The notes beneath the pieces are model-generated. The model was not told the origin of the DNA. It did not search any database and saw only the letters and a program-made list of their open reading frames with translations. A program made the position numbers and the translations under genes. A DNA stretch of 64,000 nt from Desulfosoma sp. GTDB taxonomy: Bacteria > Desulfobacterota > Syntrophobacteria > Syntrophobacterales > DSM-9756. Positions 1 through 8,682 of the stretch are shown here, piece after piece (position 1 is the first letter of the stretch; each line of letters starts with the position of its first letter). The stretch is from assembly GCA_037481875.1 (NCBI GenBank), contig JBBFKY010000005.1:163934-227933 (forward strand), read 5' to 3'.

Positions 1-783
1 GCCGCGGCGATCTTTTTCCGCATACACCAGACGTGGTTCTCCCACGATACCCCCCAGTTCTTTGGCCTTGGCCACAGCGTCTTGAAAATTGCCCAGAGCA
101 TCCACAAGTTTGAGTTCCAAAGCCTTTTCACCGCTCAGCACACGACCGTCCGCCACAGCTTGCACTTGATTCGGCGAGAGACGTCGTCCGGCGGCCACAT
201 CCTTAATGAACTGCGTGTGCATCCCTTCCACGGTTTCCTGAAGCAAAGCGATTTCAGCCTCGGTTATTTCTCGTCCTGGATTCCCCACGTCCTTGAACCG
301 ACCGCTTTTCACCGTCACGGTACGATACCCCACCTTATCGAACAACCCTTGCAAATTGGGTAGATGGGCCACCACACCGATACTTCCGGTGAGGGTTCCC
401 GGGTTGGCGATGATGTAACTGGCCGCCGCCGAGGCGTAATAGCCTCCCGAAGCAGCCACGCCGCCAAAGGAGGCTACCACAGGTTTTTCCGCCGCCGTTC
501 GCTGCACTTCACGATACACTTCCTGACTGGCTCCCACACCGCCTCCGGGAGATTCCACACGCAACACCACCGCCTTGACCAAAGGATCCTTTCGAAACTC
601 GCTCAAAGACTCCAACACAGGTCGAGCGTCCGTCAAAAGTCCTTCGATTTCCACCACACCGATTCGGTTGGGCTCCTTTGTCCATTCCCATTGGGGAGCT
701 AGAAGCCAAAGATACAAGCCCACAAAAGGCACAAGCACCACAAAAGCGATCATAAGAAGAATTTTCAAAGTCTTTTTGAACAT
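1..783 (-). CDS. sppA: Signal peptide peptidase SppA (S49 family), C-terminus cut by window edge
   Basis: This gene starts at an ATG at 783 and runs off the left edge, so only 261 codons are visible. It encodes a membrane-anchored serine protease that degrades cleaved signal peptides. Residues 7-28 form one hydrophobic anchor. The motif ASGGYYAS places the nucleophile at Ser112, and Lys164 in GRFKDVGNPG lies 52 residues further on, the spacing known for the Ser/Lys dyad of bacillus-type (short) SppA. The short single-domain form is therefore likely rather than the double-domain E. coli form. It follows rpsA on the same strand, separated from it by a terminator hairpin. The family assignment is firm; the missing end cannot be judged. 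Confidence 0.9.
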   Translation of the reverse strand, partial: MFKKTLKILLMIAFVVLVPFVGLYLWLLAPQWEWTKEPNRIGVVEIEGLLTDARPVLESLSEFRKDPLVKAVVLRVESPGGGVGASQEVYREVQRTAAEKPVVASFGGVAASGGYYASAAASYIIANPGTLTGSIGVVAHLPNLQGLFDKVGYRTVTVKSGRFKDVGNPGREITEAEIALLQETVEGMHTQFIKDVAAGRRLSPNQVQAVADGRVLSGEKALELKLVDALGNFQDAVAKAKELGGIVGEPRLVYAEKDRRG

Positions 784-802
784 AGCCTTTCCCTCAAAAG
801 CA

Positions 803-832
803 AACACCCGGCATCACACAAAGCCGGGTGTT
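803..832 (-). terminator. Rho-independent terminator of rpsA
   Basis: Arms AACACCCGGC (803-812) and GCCGGGTGTT (823-832) pair perfectly over 10 bp around a 10-nt loop. Read on the minus strand the hairpin follows the rpsA stop codon (886) and is followed by a T-rich stretch, TTTGCTTTT. It lies just before sppA, so sppA may depend on readthrough or a promoter I cannot place. Confidence 0.75.
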
Positions 833-885
833 CGATAACCCAAAGGCAAGAACACGAACATCAGGTTTGGGAAAAGCGCCGAGTT

Positions 886-2661
886 TTATTCTTCCTGGGC
901 ACTTTCCGCGTTCTGGCGCGCTGCCGCTTCCAAAACTTCTCTCAAGTTGGTGGTGGCGGCTTTGGGGCTGTTTATGTATTCCTTGTACTCGCTACGTTCT
1001 TCGTGTTCTTCGGCCTTCTTGATGGACAAGCCGATCTTTCGGTCTTTGGGCGAGATATTTATCACCTTGGCCGTCACCTGGTCCCCGACTTTGTATTCGT
1101 CCGGAGCTCCCTTGGCCTTTTCCTTGCCGATTTCCGAAACATGCACCAGCCCTTCGATGCCCTCTTCCAGCTCCACAAAGAGGCCGAAGTCGGTCACATT
1201 GGTCACCGGCCCCGTAATTACGCTGCCCACCGGATAACGTTGAGCCACGCTTTCCCATGGATCAGGTTCCAACTGTTTGATACCCAAAGAAAATCTTTCG
1301 TTTTCCTTATCAATATTCAAAACGATGGCCTGAACTTCTTGACCTTTCTTATAAACCTCTGAAGGATGTCGAATACGCTTGATCCAGGAAATATCCGAGA
1401 TGTGCACCAGGCCGTCGATCCCTTCATCAATGCCGATGAAGATGCCGAAGTCTGTGATGTTTTTAATCTTGCCGGAAATGATGGTTCCAACAGGATATTT
1501 TTCGGAAATGACACTCCACGGATTGGGTTCCAACTGCTTCATGCCCAAAGAAATACGCTTTCGGGCGGGATCGATGCTCAAAATCACAGCTTCCACCTTG
1601 TCCCCGACACTCAAGATCTTGGACGGATGCCGAATCTTGCGTGTCCAGGACATTTCAGACACGTGAATGAGTCCTTCAATACCTTCTTCGATTTCCACAA
1701 ACGCCCCGTAGTCCGTCAAACTGACCACCTTGCCTTGAATCTTGGTGCCCACGGGGTACTTTTCAGCGGCGTTGGTCCAGGGATCAGGCTGAAGCTGCTT
1801 AAGGCCCAAGGAAACCCGCTCGTTTTCTCGATCGAAATGAAGCACTTTAACCTTGATGGTATCTCCAATCTGGCACAATTCCGAAGGGTGTCCCACGCGA
1901 CCCCAACTCATGTCCGTAATGTGCAGCAGGCCGTCGATACCTCCCAGGTCCACAAAAACACCATAGTCGGTGATATTCTTGACCACGCCTTCCATGACCT
2001 TGCCCTCCTCCAACAGTGACAAGGTCTGGCCTTTCTGACGTTCTCGTTCCTTTTCCAAAAGCACGCGCCGAGACAACACCACGTTGCGGCGTTTCTTGTT
2101 GTATTTGAGGATCTTGAAATCAAAGGTTTTGCCGATGAGGGCATCCAGGTTGCGTACAGGACGCAGATCCACTTGTGAGCCCGGCACAAAGGCTTGAATG
2201 CCGATGTCTACAGCCAAACCTCCCTTGACCCGGGAGACCACCTTACCCTGAATGACACCGTCTTCATTGTAGATACGGCTGATGTCGTCCCAAACTTTTA
2301 TCTTTTCCGCCTTTTCTTTGGACAGAAAGACGGTTCCTTCATCGTCGTCGTGGTATTCCAAAAGCACGTCCACCTCGTCTCCGATGGCAACTTCCAGATT
2401 CCCCTTTTCATCCTTGAATTCGGAAATGGGAATCTCTCCTTCGGACTTGTAGCCGATATCCACCATGACATAGTCATCCGAAATTTGGACAACCCTTCCT
2501 CGAACGACTTCCCCTTCCTGAATGTTGCCGAAGCTCTGGGCATAGAGCTTCTCAAAGCTGTCGCCATCCACATCATCCGTGTCGGCTTCGTGATCCGTTA
2601 AGACTTCCTGCATTTTTTGCTGCTGCATTTCTAAATTTTCCGTGGTTTCTTTCGTCATCAT
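886..2661 (-). CDS. rpsA: 30S ribosomal protein S1
   Basis: Ribosomal protein S1 binds mRNA on the small subunit and helps translation initiation. With the ATG at 2661 the protein has 591 residues and six S1 RNA-binding repeats at roughly 50-118, 135-200, 218-288, 305-375, 392-462 and 478-550; the last four share the typical ITDYGVFV / GLLHITDMSW pattern and D/E-PW linkers. The frame is open up to 2736, but 2661 is chosen because AAGGGGG lies 11 nt upstream and the extra residues do not look like S1. It lies downstream of cmk, a classical cmk-rpsA order, with its own promoter in the 87-bp gap. Confidence 0.96.
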   Translation of the reverse strand: MMTKETTENLEMQQQKMQEVLTDHEADTDDVDGDSFEKLYAQSFGNIQEGEVVRGRVVQISDDYVMVDIGYKSEGEIPISEFKDEKGNLEVAIGDEVDVLLEYHDDDEGTVFLSKEKAEKIKVWDDISRIYNEDGVIQGKVVSRVKGGLAVDIGIQAFVPGSQVDLRPVRNLDALIGKTFDFKILKYNKKRRNVVLSRRVLLEKERERQKGQTLSLLEEGKVMEGVVKNITDYGVFVDLGGIDGLLHITDMSWGRVGHPSELCQIGDTIKVKVLHFDRENERVSLGLKQLQPDPWTNAAEKYPVGTKIQGKVVSLTDYGAFVEIEEGIEGLIHVSEMSWTRKIRHPSKILSVGDKVEAVILSIDPARKRISLGMKQLEPNPWSVISEKYPVGTIISGKIKNITDFGIFIGIDEGIDGLVHISDISWIKRIRHPSEVYKKGQEVQAIVLNIDKENERFSLGIKQLEPDPWESVAQRYPVGSVITGPVTNVTDFGLFVELEEGIEGLVHVSEIGKEKAKGAPDEYKVGDQVTAKVINISPKDRKIGLSIKKAEEHEERSEYKEYINSPKAATTNLREVLEAAARQNAESAQEE

Positions 2662-2717
2662 TGAACTGACTACCCCCTTGTCCGAATTTCGGCTGACGCC
2701 GTCTTTACTGGGTGCGC

Positions 2718-2746
2718 ACCATAGCAGACACGCCAACCCTTGACAA
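2718..2746 (-). promoter_or_regulatory. Predicted sigma-70 promoter of rpsA
   Basis: On the minus strand TTGTCA (2746-2741) and TATGGT (2723-2718) are separated by 17 nt. They sit between the cmk stop codon (2749) and the rpsA start (2661), about 57 nt ahead of the start codon, so rpsA can be expressed apart from hisC-cmk. This is a sequence match only. Confidence 0.55.
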
Positions 2747-2748
2747 TG

Positions 2749-3441
2749 CTAATCTGCACGGGATCTTTGAGCCCCGGTCTCTTTTTTCGCGTTCGTCACG
2801 AGATCCGTCACGACCTGCAGCACCTGAGTAACGGAAAGCCCCGAAGTGTCGATGACCACCGCACCATCGGCAGGTTTCAAAGGCGCTAGAAAGCGATTGG
2901 CATCGGCATGGTCTCTCGATTCAATGGCCTGCAAGACAGCCTGAAAATCAGCCTTCGTTCCTTGTTCATGGTATTGGGCCACACGACGTCTGGCCCTTTC
3001 CTCGCTGGAGGCTGTAAGAAATATTTTGACTTCAGCCGTGGGAAACACCACCGTGCCCATGTCCCGACCTTCGGCCACCACAAGAGATGTGTCGCTCAGA
3101 CGTCTTTGCTGTTCCAAAAGGAATCGGCGTACGGGTTTCTTTTGAGCGATGCTGGAAGCGGCTTGAGTGATTTCCGGGCTGCGAATTTCCAAGCCCAAGG
3201 AAACCCCTTGCCAAAAAATGTGAAGTTTCTGGTCTTGAACGACAAAGGCAAGGGGCAACGTCGGCAGGACTCGCTCCAGGGTGGCATCATCGGCGTCCAG
3301 TAGACGCTCTTGCGTCAAAGCCCAGGCCACCGCACGGTACATGGCTCCGGAATCCAAATACACGCCCCCAAGCCTTTCGGCCAGGAGTCGAGCAATGGTG
3401 CTTTTTCCGGAACCTGCCGGTCCGTCAATGGCAATGATCAT
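2749..3441 (-). CDS. cmk: Cytidylate kinase
   Basis: Cytidylate kinase phosphorylates CMP and dCMP with ATP in pyrimidine nucleotide salvage and DNA precursor supply. The 230-residue protein begins with the P-loop GPAGSGKST at residues 7-15 and continues with GGVYLDSGAMYRAVAW, AEGRDMGTVVFPTAEVKIFLTAS and RARRR, all diagnostic of the family, and has the usual length. Its ATG at 3441 overlaps the hisC stop by 4 bp, indicating translational coupling. rpsA follows downstream. Confidence 0.95.
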   Translation of the reverse strand: MIIAIDGPAGSGKSTIARLLAERLGGVYLDSGAMYRAVAWALTQERLLDADDATLERVLPTLPLAFVVQDQKLHIFWQGVSLGLEIRSPEITQAASSIAQKKPVRRFLLEQQRRLSDTSLVVAEGRDMGTVVFPTAEVKIFLTASSEERARRRVAQYHEQGTKADFQAVLQAIESRDHADANRFLAPLKPADGAVVIDTSGLSVTQVLQVVTDLVTNAKKETGAQRSRAD

Positions 3442-4544
3442 GGTTGGAACTGTTCCAAAACCTTGGCAAAAGTCCGAAGAAACCGCTCGTTTTCTTCAGG
3501 AAGTCCCACATTGACACGAACATAACGATCAAGCCCGTAGGCATTCATGGCTCGAATAATTACCCCTTCGCGAAGCATGGCTTCATAAACCTTTTTGGCG
3601 TCTACGGGAACAGCAATGAGAAAGAAATTGGTCGAGGTACGTAGATAAGGGACCCCGAGAGCCTCAAGGCCTCGATACAGAAACTTCAAGCCTTCATGGA
3701 CCACGGCACGGCTTTTTTCCAGGAACTCATCGTCATCCAGAGCCGCCAGAGCGGCCGTTTGGGCCAGAGTACCCACATTGAAAGGCTGACGTACGCGGTG
3801 CAGAAAGGACGCCAATTGAGGATCCATAACACCGTAGCCGATGCGAAGGCCCGCCAAACCATAAGCTTTGGAAAAGGTGCGCGTCGTCACGACCCAGGGC
3901 CCTTGCGTGGAAACGAAATCCAACCCGTCAAAGGTGGAACCCATGGGAGCAAATTCGATATAAGCTTCGTCAATCACAACCACGACGTCGGAAGGCAGTT
4001 TTTGAAAAAAGTCTCGAAAAGCCTCTTCGGATAAAACGGTTCCGGTGGGATTGTTGGGATTATTGACGAAAATGAGACGCGTTCGATCGGTAACGGCCCC
4101 GAGGATTCCTTCTAAATCAATGGCAAAATCTTTTAAGGGCACAGAGACCACCGTGCCGCCTACCGTCTGGACGGCCAGCTGATACACGAGAAAGGACGGG
4201 TTAGGAATGACCACCTCAAGCCCGGGTCGAATCAAGGTTCGAATGACCAGCTCAATGATTTCATTGGACCCGTTGCCCAAGACCACCCCTTCCATGGGGA
4301 CTTTCAGTTTTTCGGCGATCCTTCGGCGGAGATAATACCCGCTACCGTCCGGATAGCGGTGCAGACCGCCAAGCTTTTCTCGAATGGCCGCCACAGCCTT
4401 TGGTGAAGGTCCCAAGGGATTTTCATTGCTGGCCAGTTTGATGGAATTGGTGATCCCGAGCTCTCTTTCCAGCTCTTCAATGGGCTTACCGGGCGGATAA
4501 GGATCAATGGCGGCGATATGCGGGGGCACCAAGCGAGAAACCAA
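3438..4544 (-). CDS. hisC: Histidinol-phosphate aminotransferase
   Basis: This PLP enzyme converts imidazole acetol phosphate to histidinol phosphate in histidine synthesis. The 368-residue protein has LASNENPLGPSP near residue 40, NNPNNPTGT near 161, Asp192 in IDEAY, and the PLP lysine Lys226 in TFSKAYGLAGLRIGY. The reading frame begins at TTG 4544, preceded by AGGAG 10 nt upstream; a GTG five codons in is an alternative. It is coupled to cmk by a 4-bp overlap. Family members can also act on aromatic amino acids, which the sequence alone does not exclude. Confidence 0.92.
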   Translation of the reverse strand: MVSRLVPPHIAAIDPYPPGKPIEELERELGITNSIKLASNENPLGPSPKAVAAIREKLGGLHRYPDGSGYYLRRRIAEKLKVPMEGVVLGNGSNEIIELVIRTLIRPGLEVVIPNPSFLVYQLAVQTVGGTVVSVPLKDFAIDLEGILGAVTDRTRLIFVNNPNNPTGTVLSEEAFRDFFQKLPSDVVVVIDEAYIEFAPMGSTFDGLDFVSTQGPWVVTTRTFSKAYGLAGLRIGYGVMDPQLASFLHRVRQPFNVGTLAQTAALAALDDDEFLEKSRAVVHEGLKFLYRGLEALGVPYLRTSTNFFLIAVPVDAKKVYEAMLREGVIIRAMNAYGLDRYVRVNVGLPEENERFLRTFAKVLEQFQP

Positions 4545-4786
4545 GAGATTCGGGCTCCTTTCACAGGTCGTGGGCTTTGATGAAGTTTACGCAAAGGCTT
4601 ATAAAAAAGAGCCGCTCAAAACGCAAGCTTTTGTGGTGTCTTGATCCGGTTCTGTTAATATGTTTTAAATGACCCTCAAGGAGTGGGTGGCGTTTTGACG
4701 ACCGGCACACAGGATTCCTCATCAAACATGCAAACCGAAATGGCGCCGGGAAAAACGCCGTCATAAAAGGGAGGCGGACGCAAAAG

Positions 4787-5800
4787 ATGGTCAAGAAAAA
4801 ACAATCCTTAACGCCAATGCTGGACGAGGACCTTCCGCCCGAGAGCATTCAGGAAGAAGAGCTCTTGTTCGAAACTGAGGATTTTTCTCTTCAGGATGAA
4901 ACGATTCCGGACACGCCTCGCACTGACTGGCCTCAGGTCTACGATCCTTTACGAGCGTATCTAGAAGAAATCAAGAGATACCCTCTGTTGAGCCGGGAAG
5001 AAGAAACCCAATTGGCCATTCGATACAAGGAAAAGGGCGATCTGGAAGCGGCCTACAAACTGGTCACATCCAATCTGCGACTTGTGGTGAAGATCGCCAT
5101 GGATTTTCAGCGCCACTGGATGCAGAATCTCATGGACCTCATTCAGGAAGGAAACATCGGCCTCATGCAGGCGGTCAAAAAATTCGACCCGTACCGAGGC
5201 TATAAATTCTCTTATTACGCCTCTTTCTGGATCAAGGCCTACATCATCAAATTCATTATGGACAACTGGAAGCTGGTCAAAATCGGGACCACCCAGGCTC
5301 AAAGGAAACTCTTTTTCAATTTGCGCAAAGAAAAAGAACGTTTGGAAGCCCAAGGAATCGAAGCGAGTCCCAAACTGCTAAGCCAGCGTTTGGATGTGAA
5401 GGAATCTGAAGTGACCGAAATGGACATGCGGTTGGCAAGCGGCGAAATCTCCTTGGATGCACCCCTGGATCATGACTCCACCGACACCCATAAGGCCTTT
5501 TTGCCGGCTCGAGAAATTCCCGCAGACGACCTGCTCGCCGATGCCGAAGCCAAAGCCATTCTCCAAGAAAAGCTGAAACGATTTCGAGAAGGCCTTAAGG
5601 GCAAGGAGGCTGTCATTTTCGATCATCGACTTCTAGCCGATGAGCCCATGACCTTGCAGGAAATCGGAGATCAATTTGGTATCAGCCGTGAACGGATTCG
5701 ACAAATCGAAAGCCGCTTGAAGAAAAGACTCAGAGCTTACCTGGAAGAGGAAGTCGAAGATTTGGAGCTTCTTCAAGAAAGTCTCATCGACGCCTCATGA
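4787..5800 (+). CDS. rpoH: RNA polymerase sigma factor, RpoH (sigma-32) type
   Basis: This 337-residue alternative sigma factor should direct RNA polymerase to heat-shock or stress promoters. After an acidic N-terminal extension of about 50 residues come region 1.2/2 (YDPLRAYLEEIKRYPLLSREEE, then NLRLVVKIA and LIQEGNIGLMQAVKKFDPYRG, KFSYYASFWIKAYI) and a region 4 helix-turn-helix (LQEIGDQFGISRERIRQIES). The sequence WKLVKIGTTQAQRKLFFNLRKEK is typical of the RpoH branch rather than RpoD. GGGAGG is 12 nt before the ATG, a rather long spacing. It is a single gene flanked by non-coding sequence. Confidence 0.88.
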   Translation: MVKKKQSLTPMLDEDLPPESIQEEELLFETEDFSLQDETIPDTPRTDWPQVYDPLRAYLEEIKRYPLLSREEETQLAIRYKEKGDLEAAYKLVTSNLRLVVKIAMDFQRHWMQNLMDLIQEGNIGLMQAVKKFDPYRGYKFSYYASFWIKAYIIKFIMDNWKLVKIGTTQAQRKLFFNLRKEKERLEAQGIEASPKLLSQRLDVKESEVTEMDMRLASGEISLDAPLDHDSTDTHKAFLPAREIPADDLLADAEAKAILQEKLKRFREGLKGKEAVIFDHRLLADEPMTLQEIGDQFGISRERIRQIESRLKKRLRAYLEEEVEDLELLQESLIDAS

Positions 5801-5900
5801 AAAAGCAGGCGGGAGCCCGAAACCCTAGGCCCGTAGACTTTTTAGCCAACAGTCGGCACGGCGGGGACAAGGTTTAGGAAAAGGTTTATCATTTTGTGCC

Positions 5901-5936
5901 CGAAGGGGTGCATCGGTGCGTGGTCCCTTCGCTTTT
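5901..5936 (+). terminator. Possible terminator after the sigma factor gene
   Basis: CGAAGGG (5901-5907) can pair with CCCTTCG (5925-5931) around a 17-nt loop and is followed by CTTTT. The loop is long, so this is a weak prediction between two convergent genes. Confidence 0.35.
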
Positions 5937-5998
5937 GTGACAGGGCTTACCGACTTCCCTAGTGAGCGGATGGAAAGGCTGAGGATCTTCATGAGACT

Positions 5999-6853
5999 TC
6001 AAGGCAGTGCGGCGTCAAAGGTCACCAAACGCAGCGCGTTTTGGCCGAGAATCGCCGTCTTTTCTTCAGGCATGAGCCCAGCCTCGTCCATGTCCTTTTC
6101 ATAGCGGCTTGGGGGCAACAAAGGATAGTCGCTGCCAAAAAGGATTCGGTCACAACCTACAATGTCAAGGGCCTGCCGATACACGCTGCTGCGATAAAGA
6201 AAGGGCGATGCAGCGGTGTCATAATACACATGGGCTAGTATCTGCGGCGCTTCCTTTTTGAGCAGTTCGTAAAAAAAGAGGCCTCCTCCCCAATGGGCCA
6301 AAATCAGAGGCACGTCCCGACACATGGAAGCCAGCTGGTAGTAAAAGCCCAAGCCAAAAGGCGCCTTTCCCGGGTACAGGTGGCCAACGGGCTCGTTGGC
6401 ATGCACAAGCATCAAACGTCCGAATGAACGGCACAACGTCATGAGCGCCTCATAGGCTTTCAAAGCCCGTCTTTCGTCACAAGCCTCATACACTGCCAAT
6501 TCTCCTAGACCTGCAACCCCGGCCTCCAGGCATCGGGAGGCCTCGTTCACAGCCCAGTCAGAAAGAGCGTCAAAGCAGGCCAGGGGTATCAGCCGTCGTG
6601 AATTTTGTGCCGCCGATTCCAGCACGTAGTCGTTATGGCGTCGAGCCGTTTCCCGATTCTTCCACGGGAACCCAAAAATCACGGCGCCGTCCACACCGTT
6701 TTGCTCCATGGCTTCCAGCACGGCAGGCGTATCGACCAAGCGTGCTTTAGGATGGCCGTACAAAGCACGAAAGGCAGGCTCTCCGTCAAAAAAACGTTCT
6801 CGATCCGCGACCACTTCAGGAGGAAAACTGTGGACGTGAAAATCTATTTTCAT
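5999..6853 (-). CDS. Amidohydrolase-family (metal-dependent) hydrolase
   Basis: This 284-residue protein belongs to the amidohydrolase-2 group, TIM-barrel metal enzymes that include decarboxylases and lactonases. Visible metal-ligand motifs are HVH at residues 6-8 (MKIDFHVHS), ILAHWGGG in the second half, and LFGSDYP near the C-terminus. The ATG at 6853 is preceded by AAGGAG with a 6-nt gap; the frame is open to 6880, but that start lacks a good site. It is divergent from suhB, with 79 bp between start codons. The substrate cannot be told from sequence. Confidence 0.8.
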   Translation of the reverse strand: MKIDFHVHSFPPEVVADRERFFDGEPAFRALYGHPKARLVDTPAVLEAMEQNGVDGAVIFGFPWKNRETARRHNDYVLESAAQNSRRLIPLACFDALSDWAVNEASRCLEAGVAGLGELAVYEACDERRALKAYEALMTLCRSFGRLMLVHANEPVGHLYPGKAPFGLGFYYQLASMCRDVPLILAHWGGGLFFYELLKKEAPQILAHVYYDTAASPFLYRSSVYRQALDIVGCDRILFGSDYPLLPPSRYEKDMDEAGLMPEEKTAILGQNALRLVTFDAALP

Positions 6854-6932
6854 CGTTGTCTCCTTCAGTGTTAAGGACATGAAGGCTACAGAAGGTTTTC
6901 AAGTTAACGCAAACCCTTGCAAGGAGGCAATT

Positions 6933-7784
6933 GTGAAAGATTCCGGGAGAAACCCTTCCAGCTCTGTTCTCTCACCCCAGGAAGTCCATAAGGCACGTAC
7001 GACCGCTCGATTGGCCATCTTTGAAGCCGGCTCCTATATACGAGAAAAATTTGAATCCCAAGGCCTTCAGGTGGAAAGCAAAGGGGTTTCTGATTACGTC
7101 ACCGAAGTGGACCGATTCTGTGAAGAGCTCATTCTAAAGCGTCTTCGATCTTCTTTTCCAGACCACACCTTGATGTCTGAAGAACGAGCTGTGGAAAACC
7201 ATTCCCCTTCCCATGTCTGGATCGTGGATCCCTTGGACGGCACGACCAACTTCATTCATGGATTTCCCATGATTGCCATTTCCATTGCTCTGGCGGTTCG
7301 GGGCACCGTGGTTATGGGATGGGTGTTCGATCCTTTGCGACGCGAACTCTTTGAAGTGCATCAGGGTGTCGGAGCCTGGTGTAACGATCGTCCTCTTCCT
7401 TCGATTCCTCAAAAACCCTTGCACGAGGCCCTTTTAGCCACAGGGTTTCCTTTCCGTTCCAAAAAGTTTTTGGACCCGTATCTTCAAGTTTTTAAGGAAG
7501 TCTTTGCTGAAGTCACCGGTATTCGAAGGGCCGGATCCGCCGCCCTGGATCTTGCCTACGTCGCAGCCGGCCGCGTGCAAGGGTTTTGGGAAATCGGGTT
7601 GAAACCCTGGGACATAGCTGCCGGAGCCCTCCTCATTCAAGAAACCAAGGGATTGGTTACAGATTTTTGGGGAAGATCGGCTTACCTGGAAAGCGGCCAC
7701 ATCGTGGCCGGATCTTCTCTTGTTCACCGTTTTCTACTGGAAAAAATCGAACCCCTTCGAGAAGCTCTTGGCCCAATACTCTGA
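6933..7784 (+). CDS. suhB: Inositol monophosphatase family protein (SuhB-like)
   Basis: This 283-residue Mg-dependent phosphatase hydrolyses inositol-1-phosphate or related sugar phosphates. Diagnostic motifs are TEVDRFCEE, SEERAVE, the metal-binding WIVDPLDGTTNF at about residues 96-107 and KPWDIAAGALLIQE. The frame is open from 6879, but I choose the GTG at 6933 because AAGGAGG lies 5 nt before it and the upstream residues would overlap the control region of the divergent amidohydrolase gene. FBPase or NAD-phosphatase activity is possible in this family. Confidence 0.87.
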   Translation: MKDSGRNPSSSVLSPQEVHKARTTARLAIFEAGSYIREKFESQGLQVESKGVSDYVTEVDRFCEELILKRLRSSFPDHTLMSEERAVENHSPSHVWIVDPLDGTTNFIHGFPMIAISIALAVRGTVVMGWVFDPLRRELFEVHQGVGAWCNDRPLPSIPQKPLHEALLATGFPFRSKKFLDPYLQVFKEVFAEVTGIRRAGSAALDLAYVAAGRVQGFWEIGLKPWDIAAGALLIQETKGLVTDFWGRSAYLESGHIVAGSSLVHRFLLEKIEPLREALGPIL

Positions 7785-8152
7785 GGTTTTTTGACCCCGG
7801 GAACCATAACCGGAGAAGCACAACAGAACCACGCGCCGGCGGCTCAAACCGCTCGACCATAGCCCAGCTGAACCAAAGGATCCCTGTAGGGGCGCACCGA
7901 TGTGTGCGCCCCTAATTCCAACAAAGGACGAATGATTTCAGGGCGGACACATAAATCCGCCCCACAGGCCGTCTTACGTGCTGGATCTAAAGGTCCAGAA
8001 GGCCCATGGTCTGGGAGTGGTTTAGGGCGGGCACATAGGTCCGCCCCTGCAAGTCATTTTTTGTGGCGGGAACACGGGTCTGACCCCTTGGGTTCAGGAA
8101 TGAGAAGACGAAAACCAGTGAAGCTCGCTTTTCTCCATTCCAGGGCGGCTGC
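7785..8152. other. Non-coding gap filled with palindromic repeats
   Basis: No convincing gene is present between suhB and the convergent gene at 8153. The stretch holds three copies of a palindromic repeat (listed separately) and no recognisable RNA gene. Confidence 0.7.
7888..8046. repeat. Three REP-like palindromes (GGGCGSAC family)
   Basis: Unit 1 has arms AGGGGCGCAC (7888-7897) and GTGCGCCCCT (7904-7913), a perfect 10-bp stem. Unit 2 has GGGCGGA (7941-7947) and TCCGCCC (7956-7962). Unit 3 has GGGCGG (8025-8030) and CCGCCC (8041-8046). All three carry a CACAT-like loop and recur elsewhere in this window at about 26416, 45706 and in decayed form near 26600. Confidence 0.8.
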
Positions 8153-8551
8153 TTACTCCTTGGTCCAGGTGGTTGGAGGAACCACATTCATGGCCATAAG
8201 TTTTTTGCTGGTTTCATAAACCACTTCCATTTTTCTTGGGGTGAGCACATGGCTCACGACTCCTAGCCCGAAAACAGGATGCCAGATCAGGTCCCCTTCC
8301 TTGTACGACTCAGACATGTTGTATTCAGGAACCCCTTCCCGGCTTGCTTCCAAAAGGCGAGCACGCCAGTCTTCCTCCGTTTTGGGCTTGGGACTCCCCT
8401 TGAGAAGCACCGACGGCATCATGTCGTCTTCGTCTTCTATGAGGATCCCTTCCTCTTCGTCCTCAAAATCCAGATCCGCGCCGCCTTCAAAATCCAGGCT
8501 GTCGTCTTCGTAATCTTCCATCAAATCATCTTTATCCACGTCTTTGGCCAT
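8153..8551 (-). CDS. Uncharacterised acidic protein with a C-terminal beta-rich domain
   Basis: I do not recognise a named family. The 132-residue protein has a strongly acidic, low-complexity N-terminal half (runs of Asp and Glu to about residue 50) followed by a compact basic/hydrophobic region with GDLIWHPVFGLGVVSHVL and KMEVVYETSKKLMAMN. The second part resembles small SH3-like barrels such as CarD-type modules, which is only a suggestion. The ATG at 8551 has GGAGAG 7 nt upstream; in-frame starts further up (to 8572) lack this. A sigma-70-like promoter precedes it. It is a single gene. Confidence 0.7.
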   Translation of the reverse strand: MAKDVDKDDLMEDYEDDSLDFEGGADLDFEDEEEGILIEDEDDMMPSVLLKGSPKPKTEEDWRARLLEASREGVPEYNMSESYKEGDLIWHPVFGLGVVSHVLTPRKMEVVYETSKKLMAMNVVPPTTWTKE

Positions 8552-8601
8552 CGCAACACTCTCCATCTTCATTCTGGGCTTTACCCCGCAAGGTGCCGAG
8601 A

Positions 8602-8630
8602 CTATTAAAACCGAGTTGTGTGCAGGTCAA
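8602..8630 (-). promoter_or_regulatory. Predicted sigma-70 promoter for the acidic protein gene
   Basis: On the minus strand TTGACC (8630-8625) and TAATAG (8607-8602) are separated by 17 nt. The -10 element lies about 50 nt ahead of the start at 8551. Confidence 0.5.
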
Positions 8631-8682
8631 GCCTTTTCCCGTATGGAAACTCGAAACCCTTCTCAGGCACCGGAGGCTGCGG